This document shows positions 1 through 6,993 of a stretch of 27,274 nucleotides of DNA, one piece after another (the stretch's first letter is position 1; the number at the start of each line of letters is the position of its first letter). The DNA comes from JABACD01 sp047639675 (GTDB lineage: Bacteria > Planctomycetota > UBA1135 > GCA-002686595), in the NCBI GenBank assembly GCA_047639675.1, contig JBLIOI010000061.1, forward strand, positions 1 through 27,274, in the 5' to 3' direction. Under the pieces are notes generated by a model. It was given only the letters and a program-made list of their open reading frames with translations, was not told the origin of the DNA and did not search any database. Position numbers and translations under genes: made by a program.

Positions 1-135
1 CAAGATCGAAAAGCCACGCACGTCGAATCCGAGATCCGTCAAGCGACCTGAGATCCATGATGAATTCGTGTCGACCTGCTGGCCGTTGAGCAACTCGTCT
101 CCGATCGCGAGGATGGCAGCTGTGGCCGGGCTCAT
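1..135 (-). CDS. cinA: CinA-like protein, N-terminal fragment (runs off left edge)
   Basis: The first 45 codons of a protein whose remainder lies beyond the left edge. Read from the ATG at 135, the residues include the motif AILAIGDELLNGQQVDTNS and then a stretch ending WISGRLTDLGFDVRG. This is the start of the MoaB/MoeA-like (MPT-binding) domain of CinA (competence/damage-inducible protein A, often with nicotinamide mononucleotide deamidase activity at the C-terminus). The C-terminal deamidase domain cannot be seen. The start codon overlaps the stop codon of tatC as ATGA (132-135), so the two are very probably cotranscribed and translationally coupled. The family assignment is strong from the GDELL...G...DTNS signature; whether the protein has the deamidase half is unknown from this window. 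Confidence 0.85.
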   Translation of the reverse strand, partial: MSPATAAILAIGDELLNGQQVDTNSSWISGRLTDLGFDVRGFSIL

Positions 136-1049
136 GAAGCTTTCACACCGTTCGATTCAGAGTCACTGTCCGCCTTGGGCACGACCAGCTTCGATAGCCA
201 AATCCCGACCTCGTACAAGATAGCCATAGGCACCGCCATCATCAGCTGCGTGTACGGATCGGGCGGAGTAATCAGTGCCGCGAAAACCGCCGCAGTAATA
301 ATGAAGTGACCTCGGTACTTGCCGAAGTCCGCAGGAGTGGCGAGCCCGACGCGGGCCACGGCCATCATGATGATCGGTAACTGAAAGACGATGCCCATCC
401 CAAGGCCCAGGCTTGTCAGAAACTTGAGGTAGGGTGTAACGTTCGTCTCTTGGCGAATCTGCTCGATCCCCATGTTCTGTAGGTAGAAATAGGCGTAGGG
501 CACCAGATAGGTGTAGCCGAACCAAATTCCACCGAAGAACAACGCAAGGCTACTAGGGAAGTAGCGATAGATCGCCCGCTTCTCATTCCTGTAGAGCCCG
601 GCGGCTATGAACGCCCAGACTTGCCAGAGAACAAAGGGCCCCGCGATCAGGAAGGACGCATAGCCCGTGCACTTCAGGTAGAAGAAGAAAGTGGAGGATC
701 CATCGTCCGAACGTGCGGAGCGCACCGGATCCACCAAGTTCGCAACATCCATCTCACCGTCGAAGAAGATCTGTTCGAGCTCCTCGCGGTTGTACTCGCC
801 GGCTTCAAAACGCTCGGTGTACTTCTCGACCAAGCTCTCATTGAGCCACACACGTGCCTTGTCCTCGAAGGGCGAGAGTGCAATCTCGACAATCTTGTCC
901 TTGAAGGCCCACGCGCAGGCGAACACGACCGTTATCGCAATTGCCGAGTAGATCAATCGCCGGCGCAACTCATCGAGATGCTCGGCCAGAGTCATACGAC
1001 TCTGCTCAACCTCGTCGAGATTTTTGCTATCGGAATCGGTTGAGGTCAT
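132..1049 (-). CDS. tatC: Sec-independent protein translocase TatC, with enlarged first periplasmic loop
   Basis: TatC is the multi-spanning inner-membrane receptor of the twin-arginine translocase; it binds the RR signal peptides of folded proteins. The 305-residue product shows the family motif HLDELRRR (24-31), a first membrane segment at about 33-49, the conserved block GPFVLWQVWAFIAAGLYRNEKR (about 137-158, including the conserved glutamate of NEKR) and TPPDPYTQ (261-268) before the last helices. Six membrane segments can be drawn. It is longer than E. coli TatC (about 258 aa). The excess is mostly in the first periplasmic loop, about residues 62-120, which is acidic and hydrophilic, and in a short hydrophilic C-tail. 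No tatA or tatB lies beside it. It sits downstream of a terminator hairpin (1075-1106) and overlaps cinA by ATGA. The ATG at 1049 has no clear Shine-Dalgarno sequence. Confidence 0.95.
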   Translation of the reverse strand: MTSTDSDSKNLDEVEQSRMTLAEHLDELRRRLIYSAIAITVVFACAWAFKDKIVEIALSPFEDKARVWLNESLVEKYTERFEAGEYNREELEQIFFDGEMDVANLVDPVRSARSDDGSSTFFFYLKCTGYASFLIAGPFVLWQVWAFIAAGLYRNEKRAIYRYFPSSLALFFGGIWFGYTYLVPYAYFYLQNMGIEQIRQETNVTPYLKFLTSLGLGMGIVFQLPIIMMAVARVGLATPADFGKYRGHFIITAAVFAALITPPDPYTQLMMAVPMAILYEVGIWLSKLVVPKADSDSESNGVKAS

Positions 1050-1074
1050 CGGGAACAGATGAGGAAACGAAGAA

Positions 1075-1106
1075 GGGCGAACGAAGCTGACTAGCTTCGT
1101 TCGCCC
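1075..1106 (-). terminator. Rho-independent terminator-like hairpin after the coiled-coil gene
   Basis: A perfect 14-bp inverted repeat, GGGCGAACGAAGCT (1075-1088) and AGCTTCGTTCGCCC (1093-1106), around a GACT loop. On the minus strand it is followed by a T-rich run (TTCTTCGTTTCC). It lies between the stop codon of the coiled-coil gene (1152) and the tatC start (1049), so it most likely ends the coiled-coil transcript and separates it from tatC-cinA. The plus side has no T run. Confidence 0.75.
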
Positions 1107-1151
1107 ATGATCATACGGGTCTTCCCCCTGGAAAACTCCTGTGCTTCCGGA

Positions 1152-2411
1152 CTACGGGCGCGTCTTGCGGAAGTAGTCGGTGACCAGCTTGATCGGAACG
1201 ATGCGCATGCCCATCGCTTCGGCCTCCTTGTAGATCGGAAGGTCTGAAGGCTGGACCGGATCTTCGAGGGGCTCGCCGTCTTCGTCCACGTAGAGCTCAG
1301 CGCCAACGATCAGGTAGTCGGTGGTCTTGTCGAGGCCTTCTTGAACGTGAATGTTGATGCCGTCGAGAACTGCTCGCAGCTCTTTCTCGTTATAGGTACC
1401 CGAGAAGCGACCGAGGAGGACTGCGTTGCGCAGGCCGGTCGGATCGTACAGCGGGTTGAAGATAATGTCGCCTGCGGTCGGCGGATCGAAGACGTCGCGG
1501 ATGTCGAACATTTTGACCTCAGCCATGGTCTCCTCGACACGCAAAACTTCGCACCAGCCTTTGACAGTGTCGTCTCCAGCGCGGCCGTCGACGATGGCGA
1601 AGCGCATACCGCCGTACAAGCGGTTCTTCTTGCCGAGATCGATCCAAGCTAAGTCCAAAGCTTCGGACGTCTCAAGAATTTGGCCGTCAGCACGTTCCGG
1701 TTCACGAGCCCACTCAAGCTTGCGGGTCACGTTTTCAAGGCGGGTCGAAAGCTCAGCCTCGCGCTCGCGTGCTTTGCGTTGTGCGTCGTCGGTGTCACCC
1801 TTCGCGTTCGTAAGCTCGCCTTCCGTCTCGGAAAGCGTCGAGCGGACGGAAGCGACTTCCTGCTCCAACTCATTTTGGCGGTCAGCGGCTGCCTGGATGG
1901 CATCGTTGAGCTGCTGAGAGAGCCCACGGATCTGACCGTCCTTATCTGAGGTCATCGAGGCGAGGTTCGCTGAGCGCACATCGATGTCCGCCTGAAGAGT
2001 AGATATCTGCTGCTCGAGGTCGCGGATCCTCTGGGTCAGCGTGCCGCGATTATCAACCGCGCGTGCCACCATCGTTTGGAAGTCAACAACACTGACCTCG
2101 GTCACGTTGAAGCCATCCTTGAACTGGTTGAGGCCCTCAGTAGCTGAACTATTGACAGAGCGGGCAGAACCCAATTCCTTGTCGTAGTAGCCGAGGGTCT
2201 CCGAGAGTTCGCGACTGAAGGCGCGCTCCTCGTCGTACTTCTGTTCAGCGACTGCGGCGTTCTCTTCCGCTGTTGCTAGACTGGCTTGCGCCTTGGAGAC
2301 TTCGCCATCAAAGACGAAGACCATGGCAAGGGAGGCAAAGAAGGCGATCAGCACTACGATCATCCAAGTGATGCTGACGCGTGCGGCGCCACGGCGGGAA
2401 CGATTCATCAT
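1152..2411 (-). CDS. Membrane-anchored coiled-coil protein with SH3-like and BRCT-like C-terminal regions
   Basis: No named gene is recognised. From the ATG at 2411 the product has 419 residues. It has a short basic N-terminus (RSRRGAAR), one membrane segment at about 14-34, and a long heptad-rich, Q/E/R-rich coiled coil at about 37-235. Two further segments follow. About 250-325 (GGMRFAIVDG... KGWCEVLRV... AGDIIFNPLY) looks like a small beta barrel. About 325-415 resembles a BRCT domain (NAVLLGRFSGTYNEKELRAVL, TTDYLIVGAEL, YKEAEAMGMRIVPIKLVTDYF). Positive-inside charge predicts that everything after the helix is periplasmic, an unusual place for a BRCT fold. An upstream in-frame TTG at 2495 is possible, but only the ATG pair at 2411/2408 has a ribosome site (AGGA, 8-base spacing). 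A structural role in the envelope is a guess. Confidence 0.75.
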   Translation of the reverse strand: MMNRSRRGAARVSITWMIVVLIAFFASLAMVFVFDGEVSKAQASLATAEENAAVAEQKYDEERAFSRELSETLGYYDKELGSARSVNSSATEGLNQFKDGFNVTEVSVVDFQTMVARAVDNRGTLTQRIRDLEQQISTLQADIDVRSANLASMTSDKDGQIRGLSQQLNDAIQAAADRQNELEQEVASVRSTLSETEGELTNAKGDTDDAQRKAREREAELSTRLENVTRKLEWAREPERADGQILETSEALDLAWIDLGKKNRLYGGMRFAIVDGRAGDDTVKGWCEVLRVEETMAEVKMFDIRDVFDPPTAGDIIFNPLYDPTGLRNAVLLGRFSGTYNEKELRAVLDGINIHVQEGLDKTTDYLIVGAELYVDEDGEPLEDPVQPSDLPIYKEAEAMGMRIVPIKLVTDYFRKTRP

Positions 2412-2788
2412 TCGTGGGGTCCTGGTTGCTCGCGGTCGAAAAGGCGGTGCATTTCGGCTACGGGACTCGCTGGGAGGATATGGGACGAGGGTCAAGTTAC
2501 GGCTCAGAGCCGAATTCTCAGGGCAGTTGATACCCGACTCCAGAGGGTCGCGGCAAGTGAAATTCGGCTGGCTTGACCGTTCTCGCTCACCTCGTAGGCT
2601 GTCATCGGCCGGTATCCGTCGGGTACGTTGGGTCTCAGCAGATCAGGAGCGAGAGACTCGATCTTGATCTGCGGGGGACCTCACCCGACGACTCCGGAAC
2701 TCAACGCAGCCCCTACCCCCGCTCTAGATCCCGGTTTCTCAGCCGTCTGAGCTTCCTTTGACTCTCCGGATATTTCTCCACCAGCCCC
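2412..2788. other. Divergent intergenic region with inverted repeats
   Basis: A 377-bp stretch between the divergent coiled-coil gene (-) and coaE (+). It must contain the promoters of both, but I could not pick convincing -35/-10 pairs. It holds a short palindrome, CGGCTC-A-GAGCCG (2500-2512), and a nested inverted repeat: GGTCAAG (2490-2496) with CTTGACC (2572-2578), and AGCCGAATT (2508-2516) with AATTCGGCT (2561-2569). The small open frames here show no protein-like composition. The pyrimidine-rich stretch just before coaE (about 2700-2788) has no clear ribosome site. Confidence 0.4.
2420..2423 (-). promoter_or_regulatory. Shine-Dalgarno AGGA deciding the coiled-coil gene start
   Basis: AGGA on the minus strand, 8 bases before the ATG at 2411. 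It favours this start over the upstream in-frame TTG at 2495, which lacks a ribosome site. Confidence 0.6.
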
Positions 2789-3433
2789 ATGACTAGCCCC
2801 GATTCGATGCCTCCGAACCCCAGATCCACCGTCATTGGTCTACTCGGCGGGGTCGCCTCGGGAAAATCTGCCGTAGCGCACTTCTTGGCAGGAAAATTGG
2901 GGGTTGTGATCTCCGCTGACGGGATAGCTGGGGAGGTTTTGGCCCTTGATGAGACCGCGGCTTGGTTGCGCCTGGAATTCGGTGCAGACGTCCTGACGGC
3001 CAGCGGCGAGCCGGACCGTGAAGCCCTGGGCGCCGTAATTTTTTCAGATTCAGAGGCCAGGGAGAGGCTCGAAAGCTGGATCCATCCACGAGTTCGTGAA
3101 AGGATAGCTGAAGGCTTGGAGCAGGCGCGCGCCAATCAGCGCACGCCAATCGTCCTCGACGTTCCCTTATTACTGGAGCACGAAGACGCCCATGGCTTGA
3201 CCGGAGAGTGTGACTTTCTGGTATTCATTGAGACTGATGCCAAGGATCGTGAACGGCGCGCGCAAGAGCACCGTGGTTGGTCCGCAGGCGAAGTCAAACG
3301 CAGGGAACAGGTTCAAATACCACTCTCCGAGAAACGGAACCGAGCCCAACACGTCATCGAAAACAAAGCTGGACTTGCGGAGCTCGAAGCCCGCGTGCAC
3401 GAAGTTCTCGAGGCTGAACAACTCCCCTACTAA
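2789..3433 (+). CDS. coaE: Dephospho-CoA kinase
   Basis: Catalyses the last step of coenzyme A synthesis: ATP-dependent phosphorylation of the 3'-hydroxyl of dephospho-CoA, in the cytoplasm. The 214-residue product has the P-loop GGVASGKS (20-27), the ADGIAGEVL segment that corresponds to the family's DAD/H region, IFSDSEARERLESWIHP (about 84-100), DVPLLLE (124-130), and the lid-like REQVQIPLSEKRNRAQHVI stretch. This is the normal motif order and length for the family. The chosen ATG at 2789 and an alternative ATG at 2807 both lack a good Shine-Dalgarno sequence; the domain begins at about residue 13, so either is possible. rho follows after 31 bp on the same strand, an arrangement I associate with Planctomycetota. 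Confidence 0.93.
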   Translation: MTSPDSMPPNPRSTVIGLLGGVASGKSAVAHFLAGKLGVVISADGIAGEVLALDETAAWLRLEFGADVLTASGEPDREALGAVIFSDSEARERLESWIHPRVRERIAEGLEQARANQRTPIVLDVPLLLEHEDAHGLTGECDFLVFIETDAKDRERRAQEHRGWSAGEVKRREQVQIPLSEKRNRAQHVIENKAGLAELEARVHEVLEAEQLPY

Positions 3434-3464
3434 AGAAGTTCTAAACCTTCGACACTTTTGACCT

Positions 3465-4916
3465 ATGGCGACCGCTCAGAAGAAACGTCCCTTCAATAAA
3501 CGCAACTTTAAGAAGAAGCAGCGTCCCGCAAACAGCACCTTCGAGGATGGTTTGATCCGTCTCGACTACACCACGCTACCGCGCGATCTCGACGAGGAAG
3601 GACTGGAGGAGCTTGAAGCTTCGCTGCCGAAATCGACCCGCAAGACCAAACCTAAGAAAGTCGAACTGAAGGAGCTGCAGGCCCTTGAGATCGAAGAGTT
3701 GCAAGATCTCGCGACTAAAGAGAAGGTCGAGGACGCCGGACACAAGCGCCACGACTTGGTGCGTCGCATCACGATCAAGCGCTTGGAGAAGCGCGTACCT
3801 GTGGTCGCGGAAGGCGTTGTGCAAGTCGTTGAAGAGGGTCACGCCTTCTTGCGCTTCTCTTTCAACGACTACATCACAAGCTACCAAGACATCTTCGTTC
3901 CGCCGTCCTTGGTCGAGGCTTACGGGTTAAAGCAGGGCATGACCGTGCGCGGATTGTTGCGCGCCGCATCCGAAGGCGAGAAGATTTTTGCATTGCTGAC
4001 CATCGACGAGATCGATGGCGGAAAGCCCGCAGAAGTCACCTCGCGCACTCCATTCAAGGAATTGACGCCGATCTACCCGATCGACCGCGTCATCCTGGAG
4101 GGCACCAAGGATAACCCGCTGGAGATGCGCATCGTCGACATCATCACGCCGATTGGTTTGGGCCAACGGGGCTTGATCGTCGCGCCGCCGCGCACAGGTA
4201 AAACTGTGCTCCTGCACATGCTCGCAAAGTCCATTGCGGAAAACATGCCTAGCGCACACTTGATCATTCTCTTGGTCGACGAGCGCCCCGAAGAAGTCAC
4301 TGACTTCCAGCGGACCTTGACAGGCGACCATCACGAAGTCATTAGCTCGACCTTTGACGAACCCGCCACCCGTCACATTCAAGTGGCAGAGATGGCAATC
4401 GACAAGGCGCGCTCGATGGTCGAAGCCGGTCGCGATGTGGTGATCTTGCTCGACTCGATCACTCGCTTGGCCCGGGCTTGCAACATTGAGGCACCCTCCA
4501 ACGGCAAGTTGCTTTCCGGTGGTATCGAAGCCACGGCATTGCAGATGCCCAAGCGCTTCTTTGGTTCGGCTCGCAAGATGGAAGACGGCGGTTCGCTGAC
4601 GATTCTCGGCACCGCGCTGATCGAAACCGGATCGAAGATGGACGAAGTGATCTTTGAGGAATTCAAAGGCACAGGCAACATGGAGATCGTGCTCGAACGA
4701 CGTATCTCAGACCGCCGAATTTACCCTGCCATCGACATCAACCGCTCCGGCACTCGCAAGGAAGAGTTGCTCTTCGATGAAGAAGAGATGCGCAGGGTTT
4801 GGATGCTGCGCAAGGTTTTGAACGAGCTGGATCCGGTCGAAGCGATGGAGATGCTGATTCAGAAGATGAGGAAGACGCGCTCCAACGCTGAGTTCCTGAT
4901 GAAAATCGGTTCTTAG
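3465..4916 (+). CDS. rho: Transcription termination factor Rho
   Basis: Hexameric RNA-dependent ATPase/translocase that ends transcription. The 483-residue product has a basic, lysine-rich N-terminal extension (about 1-65) and a Rho N-terminal helical segment (about 66-105). The cold-shock-like RNA-binding domain is at about 112-185, with AFLRF and DIFVPPSLVE. The RecA-type motor contains Walker A PPRTGKT (241-247), the Walker B region VVILLDSITRLARA, and the highly conserved GSKMDEVIFEEFKGTGNMEI block. The C-terminal FLMKI segment is also typical. It is longer than E. coli Rho (419 aa), mainly because of the N-terminal extension. It lies 31 bp after coaE and 22 bp before a glycosyltransferase on the same strand, so the three may share a transcript. 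Confidence 0.97.
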   Translation: MATAQKKRPFNKRNFKKKQRPANSTFEDGLIRLDYTTLPRDLDEEGLEELEASLPKSTRKTKPKKVELKELQALEIEELQDLATKEKVEDAGHKRHDLVRRITIKRLEKRVPVVAEGVVQVVEEGHAFLRFSFNDYITSYQDIFVPPSLVEAYGLKQGMTVRGLLRAASEGEKIFALLTIDEIDGGKPAEVTSRTPFKELTPIYPIDRVILEGTKDNPLEMRIVDIITPIGLGQRGLIVAPPRTGKTVLLHMLAKSIAENMPSAHLIILLVDERPEEVTDFQRTLTGDHHEVISSTFDEPATRHIQVAEMAIDKARSMVEAGRDVVILLDSITRLARACNIEAPSNGKLLSGGIEATALQMPKRFFGSARKMEDGGSLTILGTALIETGSKMDEVIFEEFKGTGNMEIVLERRISDRRIYPAIDINRSGTRKEELLFDEEEMRRVWMLRKVLNELDPVEAMEMLIQKMRKTRSNAEFLMKIGS

Positions 4917-4938
4917 GGACGTACGGAGTACTCTGAAG

Positions 4939-6126
4939 TTGCGAGTCCTAGTGGTCAGCAACAGGTGGGACCTCGTCGGCGGTAGCGAGCGCTACGCGGG
5001 CGAGGTCGTCAATGGGCTCCTGGCGCGCGGAATAGAAACCAGCGTCTTGTGCGCGCGCGGCAAGCGCGACACGCAAGTGCACGTGCGGACTATGCCGGGG
5101 CTGGACGCCGGGCGGCTGGATTCAACGACGCGCCGAGAATTGCGCGAGTTGCTGCGGGATATCGACCGGGTGCTGCTCATATCGCATGCCACGGCGGACG
5201 TCCTGCGTGAGCTCCTGAGAGGGGCACCGCTCGTGCGCTTTGTCCAGGATCACACCCTGTTTTGTCCGGGACAGAATAAGCAGCATGAGAACGGAGATCT
5301 GTGCAATCAGAGCTTGGGAGTCGAGTGCCTTTCCCGCTACTACTTGAGAGGCGGCTGCTCGGGAATGAAGATCCAGGGTTCGCCAGCCCTTCGCCGTCCA
5401 GTGCGAGCGCTTTCAAATCGCTTGCAGGAGATCGAGCTGACGCGGCGCGCGAGTGCGGTAGTTGTGGCATCTGAGTACATGCGCGGGGAGCTCCGCCGGA
5501 GTGGCATGAACGGTGAGGCAATAGAGGTCTTGCCGTACTTCACCAACTCCGTTCAGATCCCGACAATGCCGACCTTGCCGAGTTCAGGCAACTTCAAGAC
5601 CACTGTCTTCACGCCAGCCCGCCTGGCGCTCCCCGACAAGGGAATCGACTACTTGCTCACAGCCCTAGGCCGTACCCGAGCGAGTGTTCGGCTTGTCATC
5701 GCCGGCGATGGGCCGGCGCGCTCGTGGCTTGAGGAAAAGGCTCGGGCGGAAGGGCTAGTAGATCGTGTGACCTTCACAGGATGGCTATCGCCAAAAGAGA
5801 TCGAAGCGCACTACGCGCGCTGCGACATGGTCTGTTGCCCTTCGGTTTGGAACGAGCCTTTTGGGCTGGTAGGCATCGAAGCGATGGCCCACGGCAAACC
5901 AGTTATTGCCTTCGATTGCGGTGGGATTCCAGAGTGGCTGGAGGATGGCGTAACCGGAATACTGTGTCCTCGCAAAGACACTGAAGCCATGGCGAGCGCC
6001 ATGAATCAGCTCACTCTGGATGAGCAGGAACGAGCGCGCATGGGACAAGCTGGACTCGAGCGTGTCGAGCGCGAGTTTCGCCCCAAGCGGCATTTAGACC
6101 GGCTCCACAGCATCCTTTCCCGGTAG
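4939..6126 (+). CDS. GT4-family glycosyltransferase (GT-B fold)
   Basis: Predicted retaining glycosyltransferase using a nucleotide-sugar donor, probably acting on cell-surface polysaccharide or another glycoconjugate; donor and acceptor cannot be read from sequence. The 395-residue product begins MRVLVVSNRWDLVGGSERYA, typical of the acceptor-binding N-terminal domain. It has a Cys-rich stretch (FCPGQNKQHENGDLCNQ ... GVECLSRYYLRGGCSG). The donor domain carries FTPARLALPDKGIDYLL, LVIAGDGP, VTFTGWLS and the E-x7-E element EPFGLVGIE (306-314), followed by HGKPVIAFDCGGIPEWLEDG. The start is TTG, chosen because the conserved N-terminus begins there and GGAG lies 10 bases upstream. It follows rho by 22 bp. 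Its last 33 bp overlap the tail of the convergent GT2 gene. Confidence 0.88.
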   Translation: MRVLVVSNRWDLVGGSERYAGEVVNGLLARGIETSVLCARGKRDTQVHVRTMPGLDAGRLDSTTRRELRELLRDIDRVLLISHATADVLRELLRGAPLVRFVQDHTLFCPGQNKQHENGDLCNQSLGVECLSRYYLRGGCSGMKIQGSPALRRPVRALSNRLQEIELTRRASAVVVASEYMRGELRRSGMNGEAIEVLPYFTNSVQIPTMPTLPSSGNFKTTVFTPARLALPDKGIDYLLTALGRTRASVRLVIAGDGPARSWLEEKARAEGLVDRVTFTGWLSPKEIEAHYARCDMVCCPSVWNEPFGLVGIEAMAHGKPVIAFDCGGIPEWLEDGVTGILCPRKDTEAMASAMNQLTLDEQERARMGQAGLERVEREFRPKRHLDRLHSILSR

Positions 6127-6993
6127 TGGCGTCTTCGCAGCCTCGGCTAAGGCCAGGGCCAACCAGATCAATTCCTCGCGATCCTCTCCGATCGCGTGAT
6201 CGATCAGCCGCTCTTCGAGAGCATGGAACTCTTCGGCCCCGTGCTTCCAACTGAAGAGCAAACGATTCTTCTCAATCGCAGCGCGCACCAGAGCTTGCGG
6301 TACACGTGCTGAAATCGTTCCTCGATGGTGGTGTTCCACCACCGAACGTGGATCGACCAGGATACGCTTGCCCTCACTCAATGCGCTCTGGCACCAATCA
6401 ACATCCTCCCAATAGAAGGGTTCGAAGCGGCAATCGAAGGGTGCTTCTATAAAGTCCGCGCGCCGGAATAGAAACGCTCCGCCCAGGGCGAAGGCCACTG
6501 GAATTCCCTCGGGATAGGCTGAACAAACCTTGCCGGGAGTGAGCTCCACGCTCTTGCGCCTTACCCGCGGAATCCCCCCATCGAAGATCAGTTCCGGAAG
6601 CGACTCATCGCTCAGGACATCCCCGTTCAAGAGCACATAGGGAGAAACGGCGTGCACATTCGGCAGGCCAAGAGTCTCGACGAGTGGCGACAAGAATCCG
6701 GCACGAACAATCACGTCGGGGTTCTGGGCGAAGACCAGCGCAGAGGCGGCTTGATGTACTCCGACAAGTAGGCTCTGTGCGAAACCTAGATTGCGCTTGT
6801 TGGCGATGTAGACGACCGTCGGATAGCTCTCTCTGATCCAAGCTTCAAGTTGTGCATTGCCGCTGTCGTCGACGACGACGATTTCATCCCCCGCGGCACG
6901 CGCCTGTACTTCAACGAACAGCGCCGCGAGACAGACGTTCAACAACTCGCGGTCTGCAAGTGTCGGAATGACGATCGAAACTTGAAGACTCAT
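6094..6993 (-). CDS. GT2-family glycosyltransferase (rhamnosyltransferase-like)
   Basis: Predicted inverting GT-A glycosyltransferase, cytoplasmic or membrane-peripheral, with unknown sugar and acceptor. The 299-residue product opens VSIVIPTLADRELLN and has VVVDDSG (about 39-45), the DxD-like metal site in AQNPDVIV (about 89-96), GGAFLFRR, and FYWEDVDWC (about 193-201). The last is the acidic acceptor-side motif common in WbbL-like rhamnosyltransferases. VEHHHRG follows. The ATG at 6993 is preferred to an upstream ATG at 7041 because the domain begins right there. It also shares its A with the stop of the preceding gene (TGATG), and a G-rich ribosome site (GGAAGGGGGGGA) lies just upstream. 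It is thus coupled to the GT4/coiled-coil gene. The 3' end overlaps the convergent GT4 gene by 33 bp. Confidence 0.87.
   Translation of the reverse strand: MSLQVSIVIPTLADRELLNVCLAALFVEVQARAAGDEIVVVDDSGNAQLEAWIRESYPTVVYIANKRNLGFAQSLLVGVHQAASALVFAQNPDVIVRAGFLSPLVETLGLPNVHAVSPYVLLNGDVLSDESLPELIFDGGIPRVRRKSVELTPGKVCSAYPEGIPVAFALGGAFLFRRADFIEAPFDCRFEPFYWEDVDWCQSALSEGKRILVDPRSVVEHHHRGTISARVPQALVRAAIEKNRLLFSWKHGAEEFHALEERLIDHAIGEDREELIWLALALAEAAKTPLPGKDAVEPV

Noticed and set aside
1110..1115. TATGAT as a -10 element for tatC on the minus strand
   Set aside because: There is no acceptable -35 at 16-18 bp, and the terminator hairpin 1075-1106 would lie between it and tatC.
2412..2495. Longer form of the coiled-coil protein from TTG 2495
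   Set aside because: The added N-terminus is Pro/Arg-rich and not domain-like, the codon is TTG without a ribosome site, and the ATG at 2411 has AGGA at 8 bases.
2573..2761. Small plus-strand open frame before coaE
   Set aside because: Arg/Ser-rich composition typical of chance frames in GC-rich DNA, no ribosome site and no recognisable domain.
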